A stretch of 64,000 nucleotides of DNA from Chryseobacterium endalhagicum (GTDB lineage Bacteria; Bacteroidota; Bacteroidia; Flavobacteriales; Weeksellaceae): positions 2,121,856 through 2,185,855 of the forward strand of contig NZ_JAELVM010000001.1 of NCBI RefSeq assembly GCF_016745235.1, read 5' to 3'. Under the pieces are notes generated by a model. The model ran no database searches, had not been told where the DNA came from, and saw only the letters and a program-made list of their open reading frames with translations. This document shows, in pieces, positions 25,845-33,902 of the stretch; position 1 is the first letter of the stretch, and each line of letters begins with the position of its first letter. Both the position numbers and the translations under genes were made by a program.

Positions 25845-26438
25845 ATGATCATTGAAGATTTATTGATTTCATTTGGAGCAGAAACTAAAAACTACGAATC
25901 CGGAGATATCATTTTCCGGGAAGGGGAATTTTCTACATTTTATTACCAGATCGAAAAAGGACAGATCAAGCTCAACAATTATACGGAAGACGGTAAAGAA
26001 TTCATTCAGAATATATTTTCGCACGGCCACAGTTTCGGCGAATCACTGCTTTTTGTAGACCGTCCCTACCCGATGAATGCCATCGCTATAGAAGATTCCA
26101 CCATTTACAGACTCCCGAAATCCAGCTTTTTGAATCTGATCAAGCAAAATCAGGAAGTTTCATTGAACGTTTACCAATGCATGGCGGAAAGAATGTATTA
26201 CAAATACATCATGCTTTACAATCTTTCTTCCCAGAACCCCATCCTGAAACTGAAACAGCTGATGGATTATCTTAAAAGCTACCACGAAGACAAGACGCCC
26301 TATTCTTTCCAGATTCCACTTACCCGGCAGCAGCTCGCATCACTTACCGGCCTCCGCGTAGAAACAGTGATCAGAGCAATAAAGAGCATGGAAAAAGAGA
26401 AAATTTTAAAAATAGAGAAGAGGAAGATTATGTACTAA
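25845..26438 (+). CDS. Crp/Fnr family transcriptional regulator
   Basis: A 197-residue Crp-type regulator with a cyclic-nucleotide-binding-like sensor (about 10-125) and a C-terminal winged helix. Distinctive stretches are YYQIEKGQIKLNNYTEDGKE in the sensor and LTRQQLASLTGLRVETVIRA in the DNA-binding domain. Both are nearly shared with the products at 57317-57931 and 57979-58578, so these three are close paralogues. No iron-sulfur cysteine cluster typical of Fnr is present. A long untranslated leader precedes it. The effector and targets are unknown. Confidence 0.92.
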   Translation: MIIEDLLISFGAETKNYESGDIIFREGEFSTFYYQIEKGQIKLNNYTEDGKEFIQNIFSHGHSFGESLLFVDRPYPMNAIAIEDSTIYRLPKSSFLNLIKQNQEVSLNVYQCMAERMYYKYIMLYNLSSQNPILKLKQLMDYLKSYHEDKTPYSFQIPLTRQQLASLTGLRVETVIRAIKSMEKEKILKIEKRKIMY

Positions 26439-26507
26439 AGTTCCTGGTCTGGAAGTTTTGAAGATGGGAAATGGAAGTTTATTTTGTGAGGTATAACCCG
26501 AACTCCG

Positions 26508-26660
26508 CATCCCGCAACAAAAAATTCCTGTGGATATGTTACTACTGGTGGCTTCGGGAGCCTCTGCCACCAGATATTTGTCATTTTTTTACTATTTCAG
26601 GATTCTAGCTATCACTCTAAAACTCTCCAACACTATGACTCTCGGACGAAATACCCCGCA
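26508..26660 (+). repeat. Palindromic intergenic repeat, copy A
   Basis: A segment shared in inverted orientation with 39694-39846. The core is a perfect hairpin with 8-bp arms CTGGTGGC (26545-26552) and GCCACCAG (26566-26573). It is followed by AGATATTTGTC, then by AGCTATCACTCTAAAACTC, CCAACACTATGAC and a CTCGGAC stretch. It ends at the stop of the acetyltransferase gene and fills the gap between that gene and the Crp gene. It has no coding role. Confidence 0.75.
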
Positions 26661-26661
26661 A

Positions 26662-27291
26662 CTACTCCCCATCCAGCTGCCGTTGAAATTCCTCCAGATA
26701 CCTCGCAATGTGGATACCGTCTGCCAGCCCATGATGCGCTTCCACAGAAACCGGAAGATATTTTTTGCCATCTTTGATATTGAACTTTCCGAATGTAATT
26801 TTCGGGACAGATTCGGAATTGTTGAAGCTCGTAGGATGCAGCAGAGCACTGAACGAGTTCCAGGGGATTGTAGAATGCCTGATCAGATCTTTCCCAAGCT
26901 CACCGTTGTTCATCCTGATCCCTGAAGTACGCTGTACATCTTCAATTTCCTCCTGCATAACCGCATTAAATACGGCAAAATCCTTTGAAAACGGAATAAA
27001 GGCAAAACCAAAAGTCCCGTCTTCCCTTCCGATGGTTGTTCCCGCATGGATGGCATCATACAAAACCACCTGATTGTCAACAATCCGCAGTTTCAGTTCA
27101 TCTACTGCATTCACAGCAACCATCGACCGGTGAAGATAAGTGGCAAAAAATGAATCACCATTTTCCTTTGCATGAGCATAAGCTTTTGTACAATCTACCT
27201 CTGTGGTAAAGCCGAAATACGGGCTTGCCATCTTTGAGAAAAATTCAAAATGCTCTTTCCTGTTCCATTTTTCGATATCTATGATCTTCAT
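26662..27291 (-). CDS. Chloramphenicol acetyltransferase family protein
   Basis: A 209-residue protein of the type A chloramphenicol acetyltransferase family, trimeric enzymes that transfer acetyl from acetyl-CoA to chloramphenicol. The catalytic histidine motif is VEAHHGLADGIHIARYLEEF near the C terminus (family H-H-x-x-x-D-G), and the N-terminal region (NRKEHFEFFSKMASPYFGFT) is typical. No transposon, integron or resistance neighbour is present and it is flanked by Chryseobacterium-style repeats. It therefore looks like a resident chromosomal gene. Whether it gives resistance or modifies another acceptor cannot be told from sequence. Confidence 0.85.
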   Translation of the reverse strand: MKIIDIEKWNRKEHFEFFSKMASPYFGFTTEVDCTKAYAHAKENGDSFFATYLHRSMVAVNAVDELKLRIVDNQVVLYDAIHAGTTIGREDGTFGFAFIPFSKDFAVFNAVMQEEIEDVQRTSGIRMNNGELGKDLIRHSTIPWNSFSALLHPTSFNNSESVPKITFGKFNIKDGKKYLPVSVEAHHGLADGIHIARYLEEFQRQLDGE

Positions 27292-27395
27292 TGAATTTTT
27301 ATTTGCTGCAAATTTCCGGAAGTTTTCTGTGTTTTGAAAATTTATCTTAAATAATCCGAGTTCGGGATAAGAAATTTTCGTTTATATAATAGAGT

Positions 27396-27560
27396 AAGGA
27401 AGTTTGAAGCCGGAAGAGGGAAGTTATTGAAGTCCAAAGACAGAAATACACCGCGGTATTATTAATTTTTAGAATCCGCTTCAACATATTTAAAAACAGC
27501 TGTTTACTATTATTGTCTGGTAGTAACCTCCAGCCTCTGGCTTCCAGCTTCCAGCCTTAA
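27396..27560. repeat. Dispersed intergenic repeat, copy 1
   Basis: About 165 bp strongly similar, in the same orientation, to 61623-61778. Shared blocks include GGAAGTTTGAAGCC, AGTTATT followed by GAAGTCCAAA or AAAGTCCAAA, ACCGCGGT, GCTTCAACA, ATTGTC, TAGTAACC and TCCAGCTTCC. The ends form a loose inverted repeat (GGAAGTTTGAAGCCGGAAG against CTTCCAGCTTCC). It is non-coding and occupies most of the 441-bp gap 27292-27732. Confidence 0.75.
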
Positions 27561-27676
27561 ATAAATTATTGAAATAAATAATCAGAGATATAGCAGAACC
27601 TTAATATCAGAAAGGCAGTTTTGGTCGGTTTTTTGTTTCCAATCAGACAGTTAAATATTGTACATTACTATATTCC

Positions 27677-27703
27677 CGGACTTTAGTATTTCTAAAAAGT
27701 CCG
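27677..27703. promoter_or_regulatory. Inverted repeat upstream of the HIBADH-family gene, candidate operator
   Basis: Arms CGGACTTT (27677-27684) and AAAGTCCG (27696-27703) are perfect 8-bp complements around an 11-nt spacer, 29 nt before the start codon. The position suits a repressor site or a leader hairpin. The binding protein is unknown. Confidence 0.4.
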
Positions 27704-27732
27704 TTTAATACATACATTTAAAAAAGTAAAAT

Positions 27733-28578
27733 ATGGAAACAGAAAAAATAGGATTCATCGGATTAGGAAATATGGGCCATCCAATGGCTAAAAACCTTGA
27801 AAAAGCAGGCTTCCCACTATCCGTTTACAACAGATCAGCCGAAAAAGCCGAAAGTTTTAAAGAAAAATCAATTGTTTATACAGAAATTTCCGACCTGGTT
27901 AAAAACAACACTATCATATTCACCATGCTTACGGATGACAGGGCGGCAAAAGCAGTGTATGAAGACATTCTGAAATCAGACATCAGCGGAAAACTCTTTA
28001 TAGATATGAGTACCATTTCTCCTCAGGCAACTTCTGAGCTCAGTGGTGCAGTCAAAATAAAGGAAGCCTCTTTCATTGATGCACCGGTGGCAGGAAGCAC
28101 GGGACCGGCAAAGGATGGAACTTTAATTATTATGGCCGGCGGTGAGGAAAAAGATCTTCAGCGTGCCATGCCTTATTTTGAAAAACTGGGAAAAGCGGTC
28201 AAACATCTGGGCGAAAACGGAAAAGGAATTGCAGGAAAACTGTCCATCAATTACTTCCTGTCCGCCATTTATCAGGGATTGGCAGAAACCGTTCTGTTTG
28301 CTGATAAATTAGGAATTGAACGTACTTCCATGCTGGAAATCATCAACGAAAGCGCCAGTGGAAACGGAGCTACCAAAGTGAAAACACCCATGCTGATTAA
28401 TGACCAGTACGAGCCAGCCTTTGCTTTGGATCTGATGCTGAAAGATATTCTGCTCGCTAAAGAAGCCGGGGCCGATTTTCCTTTATCCAAAGTTTTAAGC
28501 GAAACCTATCAGTCTGCCCATGATGAAGGTTTTGGAAAAGATGATGTGATCGGGATTATCAATTATCTGAAAAAATAG
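27733..28578 (+). CDS. NAD(P)-dependent beta-hydroxyacid dehydrogenase (HIBADH family)
   Basis: A 281-residue member of the 3-hydroxyisobutyrate dehydrogenase/tartronate semialdehyde reductase family. The nucleotide-binding motif GFIGLGNMGHPMAKNL opens the protein, the substrate-binding DAPVAGSTGPAKDGTLIIMAGG lies at about 117-138, and the catalytic lysine is in GKGIAGKLSINYF. The likely reaction is NAD(P)-linked oxidation or reduction of a 3-hydroxy acid or small semialdehyde (GHR-type detoxification is another option). A PPC/DUF296 gene follows 57 nt downstream and may be co-transcribed. Confidence 0.9.
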   Translation: METEKIGFIGLGNMGHPMAKNLEKAGFPLSVYNRSAEKAESFKEKSIVYTEISDLVKNNTIIFTMLTDDRAAKAVYEDILKSDISGKLFIDMSTISPQATSELSGAVKIKEASFIDAPVAGSTGPAKDGTLIIMAGGEEKDLQRAMPYFEKLGKAVKHLGENGKGIAGKLSINYFLSAIYQGLAETVLFADKLGIERTSMLEIINESASGNGATKVKTPMLINDQYEPAFALDLMLKDILLAKEAGADFPLSKVLSETYQSAHDEGFGKDDVIGIINYLKK

Positions 28579-28635
28579 GCCCAATAAAACAAAGACTTGC
28601 AATTTAAAAACATTAATCTTTTTAAAGGTAAACAC

Positions 28636-29091
28636 ATGGAGATTCAAAATTTTAAAGGAAATACATGGTCCGCGAGAAAAGTTGATCAGATTTATATCGT
28701 AAGCATTAAAAACGGATCAGGTATCGTGGATACCTTGACAGATTTTATTAAAGATCAGAATATCAAAGCCGGGGAAGTGACCGGAATCGGGGCTGTGGAT
28801 GAAGCAACCCTGCGTTTTTTCAAGCCTTCGGATAAGAATTATGCAGACAAAACATTTAAAGAACAGATGGAAATCACCAATATCTCCGGAAATATTTCTG
28901 AGATCGAAGGAAAACCTGTTCTTCATATGCATATTACGCTGGGAAGAGAAGATTATACGGCTCTGGCAGGCCATCTTCTGGATGCCAGGATCTGTGGCGC
29001 AGGAGAATTTATTTTCTATCCGCTCAATACCAGAGTTGTGAAAATTAAAAATGAAGAAGCGGGAATCAATTTCTATGATTTTGAAAAATAA
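28636..29091 (+). CDS. PPC domain (DUF296) protein
   Basis: A 151-residue protein made of a single PPC/DUF296 domain. This domain is found in plant AT-hook proteins and in many stand-alone bacterial proteins. The hallmark region VTGIGAVDEATLRFF and the metal-site-like LHMHITLGREDYTALAGHLLDARICGAGEFI are present. The start at 28636 is preferred over 28597 because AAAGGTAA sits at ribosome-binding distance and the extra residues lack similarity. Bacterial homologues are trimers of unclear function. It follows the HIBADH-family gene. Confidence 0.88.
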   Translation: MEIQNFKGNTWSARKVDQIYIVSIKNGSGIVDTLTDFIKDQNIKAGEVTGIGAVDEATLRFFKPSDKNYADKTFKEQMEITNISGNISEIEGKPVLHMHITLGREDYTALAGHLLDARICGAGEFIFYPLNTRVVKIKNEEAGINFYDFEK

Positions 29092-29268
29092 AATAATGTA
29101 GGGAAATCCAACCGGAAGAATTATTGAATAGGTTCGTCATTGTCAAAGACTGTTATCAACCGTCCGATAGTTCTTCCATCTTCCCGCCTCCAGTGTCCAT
29201 TCCCGTTAGTTTAATTTCTTTAGTTCAAACTCGTCTTAAAATAGTATTTTTGATTAAATCTTTTCCAG

Positions 29269-29850
29269 ATGTTTGACATCCTTCTTGCTCACATACAAAA
29301 CAAAATTGACCTTTCAGAACAACAGAAGAATGACATTCAGTCATTTTTTACCTTAAAAAAGCTGCGTAAAAAACAGTATCTGCTACAGGAAGGCGACATT
29401 TGCAAATGTCTGTCATTTGTAAACAGCGGTCTGCTGAAATCCTATGTTTTAGACGAAAAAGGAAACGAAAAGATCAATATGTTTGCGTTTGAAGGATGGT
29501 GGATCTCTGATTTCAACAGCTTTATCAACCAGGAAAAAGCCGTACTGAATATCGATGCCGTAGAAGAAACCGAAATCTTAATGATCACTTTGGAGGATTA
29601 TGAAAAAATGATGCTGGAAATTCCTGTTATGGACCGTTATTTCAGGATCCTCTACCAAAACAGCCTGGTTACAAAAGATTACAGGCTGATGGCTTCCAAC
29701 AGCTTTACAGCAGAAGAAAAATACATGCAGTTTGCTCAGAAAAACCCGGAAGTCATCAAAAGAGTTCCGCATAATCTTATTGCGTCCTATCTGGGGCTGG
29801 CTCCCGAAACCGTAAGCAGAATACGCAAAAAATGGTCCCTCAATACTTGA
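29269..29850 (+). CDS. Crp/Fnr family transcriptional regulator
   Basis: A 193-residue regulator with the sensor-like fold at about 20-120 (KKQYLLQEGDICKCLSFVNSGLLKSY, GWWISDFNSFI) and a C-terminal HTH (VPHNLIASYLGLAPETVSRIRKKW). The GWWISD-type stretch groups it with the products at 16521-17090 and 61808-62404, a second Crp subfamily distinct from the LNNY-type paralogues in this window. It precedes, by 81 nt and in the same orientation, a PRISE-type reductase gene that it may control. Confidence 0.92.
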   Translation: MFDILLAHIQNKIDLSEQQKNDIQSFFTLKKLRKKQYLLQEGDICKCLSFVNSGLLKSYVLDEKGNEKINMFAFEGWWISDFNSFINQEKAVLNIDAVEETEILMITLEDYEKMMLEIPVMDRYFRILYQNSLVTKDYRLMASNSFTAEEKYMQFAQKNPEVIKRVPHNLIASYLGLAPETVSRIRKKWSLNT

Positions 29851-29931
29851 TCTGAATCAACAGAAACCCATGACCCAGATCAAGTGTTTCTGCCTTTCCT
29901 GTTTATAATTTTGTCCTGTTAATCTAAGAAT

Positions 29932-31008
29932 ATGGACAATACAAAAAATACCGCACTCGTTGTGGGTGCTACAGGAATTACAGGCAGTAATCTCGCAGAA
30001 GAACTTATATCACAGGGATGGACCGTTTATGGACTGTCCCGGAACCCAAACAGCAACATCCCTGCACTTCTTCCGGTTAAGGCCGATTTACTGGATATCG
30101 AAAGTCTGCATAAGGCATTGGATAGCATCTCTCCTACCCACGTTTACTTTACCACATGGATGCGGAATGATACGGAAGAGGAAAATATCCGGGTGAACAG
30201 TGCTTTGGTAAGAAATCTTTTGAATGTACTGGCCCCGAAACAATCCGTAAAACATGTGGCGCTTGTCACCGGACTTAAACATTATTTAGGACCTTTTGAA
30301 GCCTATGCCAAAGAAGGAAAGCTTCCGGAGACTCCTGTGAGAGAAGAACATCCGAGACTTCCGCTTCCTAATTTTTATTATGCCCAGGAAGATGAAATTT
30401 ATAAAGCTTCAGAAAGGGACGGATTTACATGGAGTATCCACAGACCGCACACGGTCATTGGTTATGCAGTGGGTAATCTGATGAATATGGGAACTACTCT
30501 GGCGGTTTATGCAAGTATCTGCAAAGAAACAGGAAGGAAATTTGTGTGGCCCGGATCTGCCGAGCAATGGAATGGCGTTTCTGATGTGACGGACGCCAGA
30601 ATTTTAGCAAAACAACTGGTATGGGCTTCTACAACTGATGGGGCAAAGAACCAGGCTTTCAATATTGCCAATGGTGATGTATTCCGCTGGAAATGGCTTT
30701 GGAAAAGACTTGCAGACTGGTTTGGAATTGAAGTTGAAGATTTTGACGGTACCGTAAGACCGCTGGAAAACGAACTGAACAATGCCGGAGAAATATGGAA
30801 AGAGATAGCATCCAAACATGGCTTAAAGGAAAATAATATCAACAGGCTGGCATCTGCATGGCATACCGATCTGGATCTCGGAAGACCTCTGGAAGTCATG
30901 TGTGATATGTCCCGAAGCCGGAAACTGGGATTTACAGCCTATCAAAATACTGAAGATTCTTTTACTGAGCTGTTTGAAAAACTGAGAGCAGAAAGATTGA
31001 TCCCTTAA
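29932..31008 (+). CDS. SDR oxidoreductase of the PRISE (progesterone 5-beta-reductase/iridoid synthase-like) family
   Basis: A 358-residue atypical short-chain dehydrogenase. The NADPH motif VVGATGITGSNLAEELI opens the protein. The family-specific active-site lysine (VTGLKHYLGPFEAY) and tyrosine (NFYYAQEDEIY) are both conserved. In plant PRISE enzymes these residues reduce the activated C=C bond of enones, with NADPH. Bacterial members are poorly characterised and generally act as ene-reductases on small enones. A Crp regulator lies immediately upstream. The physiological substrate is unknown. Confidence 0.88.
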   Translation: MDNTKNTALVVGATGITGSNLAEELISQGWTVYGLSRNPNSNIPALLPVKADLLDIESLHKALDSISPTHVYFTTWMRNDTEEENIRVNSALVRNLLNVLAPKQSVKHVALVTGLKHYLGPFEAYAKEGKLPETPVREEHPRLPLPNFYYAQEDEIYKASERDGFTWSIHRPHTVIGYAVGNLMNMGTTLAVYASICKETGRKFVWPGSAEQWNGVSDVTDARILAKQLVWASTTDGAKNQAFNIANGDVFRWKWLWKRLADWFGIEVEDFDGTVRPLENELNNAGEIWKEIASKHGLKENNINRLASAWHTDLDLGRPLEVMCDMSRSRKLGFTAYQNTEDSFTELFEKLRAERLIP

Positions 31009-31041
31009 TCTGAATTCGATTAAAAGTTGGAAGATGCTGTT

Positions 31042-31080
31042 ATTATCCATGTCAAGGTTCAAAACCTTGACATGGATAAT
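31042..31080. repeat. Perfect 18-bp inverted repeat
   Basis: ATTATCCATGTCAAGGTT (31042-31059) and its exact complement (31063-31080) surround a 3-nt loop, 33 nt after the PRISE stop. There is no T-tract, so it is not a standard terminator. It could stabilise the mRNA 3' end or be an intergenic palindromic repeat. Confidence 0.75.
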
Positions 31081-31155
31081 TACCAATAAAAACATGTCTG
31101 CAGTCCTGATTCCGGTTTCAATAATTACCACTTCAGAATCCCGGCATATGAGAAA

Positions 31156-31184
31156 AAAGGAGCAACGATCAGTTGCTCCTTTCT
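31156..31184 (+). terminator. Intrinsic terminator after the PRISE gene (bidirectional)
   Basis: AAAGGAGCAAC (31156-31166) pairs perfectly with 31172-31182 around GATCA. A-rich and T-rich flanks allow it to stop both the plus-strand PRISE transcript and the convergent AraC transcript. Confidence 0.85.
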
Positions 31185-31212
31185 TATTATTAATGTGTTT
31201 TTTTATTTACTT

Positions 31213-32016
31213 CTAAACTTCAGTGGTTGTGAGGCCGAACTTCTGTTTAAATGAATAATAGAAATGGGAAAGGTTTTCAAATCCCAGTTCCAGATAGATC
31301 TCCGACGGTTTTTTGTCTTTATGCCGGATCTGATAATAGGCTTCATCCAGTCTCCTGTCTTTAAGCCATTGCTTGGGTGTGGTATTGAATGCTTTAGTGA
31401 AATCACGTTTAAACCCTGAAAGACTGCGGCCTGTGAGCCTTGCAAATGTTTCCACAGATACATTGAACATGAAATTCTTATTCATAAACTCCTTCAGATC
31501 GATCTTATACGGTTCCGAGAAATCAAAAAGCATATTGACAAAATCAGGATTGCTCTGGAGAATCAGTTCTATCGCTTCTTTGATCTTTAAAACGATCAGC
31601 CTGGAAGTCGCTGTTTTCGTTTTGTCGATATACGGAAGAAGCGAAGTAAAATAACCGCTGAAAAACTCATCAGATTCAAAGAAAAGCTTTTGGGTATCCG
31701 GAAATTTATCAACCGCCGTGATTTTATTTTCTGCCGCATACTGCCGGAGCGTTTCCATGTCAAGAGTAATCGCCAGAAACTGATACTTCCCGTTTTTTGC
31801 AGGCTGCTTGATCGTACGGATCAGCTGGTTTTTTCTGACCAGAACCACCGTATTCTCCTTGATTATCGTTTTACCTTTATCGTGGAAGGCATGCGTTTCA
31901 CCGGACAGCTGAAAACCCAGGAAATGATCCGGAATAAATTCCTCATGTCCCCTGTACGTTTCAAAAGCACAGGAATACACCAGTTTATCGAAAATGATTT
32001 CAGAAGTTCTCTCCAT
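31213..32016 (-). CDS. AraC family transcriptional regulator
   Basis: A 267-residue regulator with an N-terminal cupin-like sensing domain (about 15-130: FIPDHFLGFQLSGETHAFHDKGK) and two C-terminal AraC helix-turn-helix motifs. The first is VETFARLTGRSLSGFKRDFTKAF and the second KKPSEIYLELGFENLSHFYYSF. It is the last gene of a minus-strand group with the SDR and GlcG-like genes (18 nt after the latter) and probably controls them. The ligand is unknown. Confidence 0.92.
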   Translation of the reverse strand: MERTSEIIFDKLVYSCAFETYRGHEEFIPDHFLGFQLSGETHAFHDKGKTIIKENTVVLVRKNQLIRTIKQPAKNGKYQFLAITLDMETLRQYAAENKITAVDKFPDTQKLFFESDEFFSGYFTSLLPYIDKTKTATSRLIVLKIKEAIELILQSNPDFVNMLFDFSEPYKIDLKEFMNKNFMFNVSVETFARLTGRSLSGFKRDFTKAFNTTPKQWLKDRRLDEAYYQIRHKDKKPSEIYLELGFENLSHFYYSFKQKFGLTTTEV

Positions 32017-32034
32017 GATACAAATATCTGAAAT

Positions 32035-32436
32035 TTAGCCCATAACCGCAGCACCCGCCGCCGCAATCTCTTTATCCTGCTCAGGAGTTCCGCCCGAAGA
32101 TGCGATGGCTCCAATGATCTTTCCTTCGGCATCTTTGATCACTACGCCGCCGGCAATCGTTAAAAGTCCATCATTGGAATTCAACATACCATATCCGTGA
32201 ATATCTGCTCCGGCAATAATGGTTCCCATCACATCGCTGTCAATTCCAAACATCACGGCAGTTTTTGCTTTTTTAAGAGCAAAATCAATCACGCCATATA
32301 CACTGTCCAGCCTTGCAAGCGCCATCAGATGTCCGCCTGTGTCCACCACGGCTAAACTTACCGGAATATTGATGGATCTTGCTTTTTCTACGGCTGCATG
32401 GAGTGATTTTGCAGCCTGTTCATACGTCATGCTCAT
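32035..32436 (-). CDS. GlcG/HbpS family heme-binding-like protein
   Basis: A 133-residue protein of the GlcG/HbpS (DUF336) family. The core LAVVDTGGHLMALARLDSV and the glycine-rich IAGGVVIKDAEGKIIGAIASSGGTPEQDKEIAAAG are diagnostic. Some homologues bind heme or corrinoids and others accompany glycolate or diol catabolism genes. No signal peptide is present. It is 3 nt downstream of an SDR dehydrogenase and upstream of an AraC regulator, suggesting an inducible catabolic or detoxification operon. A specific ligand cannot be assigned. Confidence 0.88.
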   Translation of the reverse strand: MSMTYEQAAKSLHAAVEKARSINIPVSLAVVDTGGHLMALARLDSVYGVIDFALKKAKTAVMFGIDSDVMGTIIAGADIHGYGMLNSNDGLLTIAGGVVIKDAEGKIIGAIASSGGTPEQDKEIAAAGAAVMG

Positions 32437-32439
32437 GAT

Positions 32440-33231
32440 TTAGCTTTTTGCCGTCCATGCTTCAGCCTGAAGCTGTTTTACAAAATCTTCCGTTTCTTTT
32501 GGATGCACATTTCTGAAATTAGAGTTTTCGTCCAGTGCCACATCCACGATTACATCTGCCATAGACTGCGGATCCAGCTGGTGAGCCAGAGAATCTGCAA
32601 CCCCGTCAAACGCTGAATTGGGTGTGAAATTCACCTTTGGATCATACCAGCGGAAGATGGAATCTACTCCTCTGTCATTAAATCCTGTTCCAAAAACACC
32701 CGGATTACACGTCGCAATCTTAATGTTAAACGGAGCCAGCTCAGTTTTTAAACCTTCTGCAATAGATTCCATCGCATGCTTGGAAGCACAGTAAGCCGCC
32801 ACGTATGGAACCGTCCATAAACCACCCATCGAAGTAGTAAATACTATTTTACCCGGTTTTTTCTGTTCAATGAATTTTTTCACAAAGCCCTGAGCAAGTT
32901 CCAGCCCTCCAAAAACATTCACATCAAACATAGAACGGATGAATTCCAACGGCTGCTCAGCGATAGGACCGCCTTCCATAATACCGGCATTGCTGATCAG
33001 AATATCAATATCATATTTCTGATGAATGTAAGCAATGTCTCTTGAATTGGTCACATCCAGCTTATCTACTGTCAGTTCAATTCCCTGTTCTTTTGCTTCA
33101 CGGATTAAATCACTCATCTGTGGATAAACCTGTGCCGTAGCAATTACTTTGTGTCCTTTTCTGGCAAGATCAAAAGCGGCTGTTTTTCCGAAACCGCTTG
33201 CTGCACCTGTAATTAAAATTGTTTTACTCAT
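32440..33231 (-). CDS. SDR family oxidoreductase
   Basis: A 263-residue classical short-chain dehydrogenase. The cofactor motif is TGAASGFGKTAAFDL, the structural motif is SNAGIMEGG, and the catalytic Y-x-x-x-K is YCASKHAM preceded by a serine-containing TSMGG strand. It probably oxidises or reduces a small alcohol or ketone with NAD(P). It heads a three-gene operon with a GlcG-like protein and an AraC regulator. The substrate is unknown. Confidence 0.9.
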   Translation of the reverse strand: MSKTILITGAASGFGKTAAFDLARKGHKVIATAQVYPQMSDLIREAKEQGIELTVDKLDVTNSRDIAYIHQKYDIDILISNAGIMEGGPIAEQPLEFIRSMFDVNVFGGLELAQGFVKKFIEQKKPGKIVFTTSMGGLWTVPYVAAYCASKHAMESIAEGLKTELAPFNIKIATCNPGVFGTGFNDRGVDSIFRWYDPKVNFTPNSAFDGVADSLAHQLDPQSMADVIVDVALDENSNFRNVHPKETEDFVKQLQAEAWTAKS

Positions 33232-33357
33232 TTTGTTTTCTTATTGTTACAGATACAAATTTCAAGGATTTTCAAAGAGTTTTTATTGGTGGAAAGCTCA
33301 ATGTTTTATTGCTGAAAAGTCCAAGATAGAACAGATTCTTGCAAACGTAATTTTTAC

Positions 33358-33900
33358 TTAGGAAACATTCTCAGATTCTGCCTTTTTTTGTTCCCGCTTT
33401 TGCTTATAAAAACTTTTATCGGCAATATAAATCGTCTTCCTGATCTCACAATAAAGAGTTTCCTTGCTTTTATCGGTAAGCTGAGTAGTTTTAACTATCA
33501 CAATCTCCTTTTCTGTTTTTATTCGTTCCTCTATCTCCTTTAATTCTTCCTGTGTATAAGTAAACTCTGCATGAAGATCAATATGAGCAGGTCTTTTGAA
33601 ATAGATTTCTGCAGATTTGCCCCAAATAACATATTGATGGTCTGTAAGATAGATCAGTTGTACCATGGGTATAGGATCTACCGAAGAAAACATACTGCCT
33701 CCAAAGATGGTTCCCATATAATTTTTATTTTTATAAGTGATGGGAAGTTTAATGCAGATTTTTGATAAATCATCAGACACCGATTGTATTCTGGCTGTGC
33801 TCCTGCGGTACATGGGAGATAAATTGAATGCCCATTTAAAGAGTTTGGGAAGTCCAACAATCTTTGCTCCGTATTTGCTTAAATTCTGGTAAAAAGTCAT
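33358..33900 (-). CDS. DUF4442 hotdog-fold protein
   Basis: A 180-residue protein of the DUF4442 family, a thioesterase-like hotdog fold related to PaaI. Recognisable features are an N-terminal amphipathic segment (SKYGAKIVGLPKLFKWAFNLSPMYRR) and the central YMGTIFGGSMFSSVDPIPMVQL, where hotdog enzymes keep their active-site region. Acyl-CoA handling is possible but unproven. It is separated by 2 nt from an upstream TetR gene, so the two form an operon that the TetR protein probably represses. Confidence 0.82.
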   Translation of the reverse strand: MTFYQNLSKYGAKIVGLPKLFKWAFNLSPMYRRSTARIQSVSDDLSKICIKLPITYKNKNYMGTIFGGSMFSSVDPIPMVQLIYLTDHQYVIWGKSAEIYFKRPAHIDLHAEFTYTQEELKEIEERIKTEKEIVIVKTTQLTDKSKETLYCEIRKTIYIADKSFYKQKREQKKAESENVS

Positions 33901-33902
33901 TG

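Noticed and set aside
26662..27291. Acquired resistance island around the CAT-like gene
   Set aside because: There is no integrase, transposase or other resistance gene nearby, and base composition looks like that of its neighbours.
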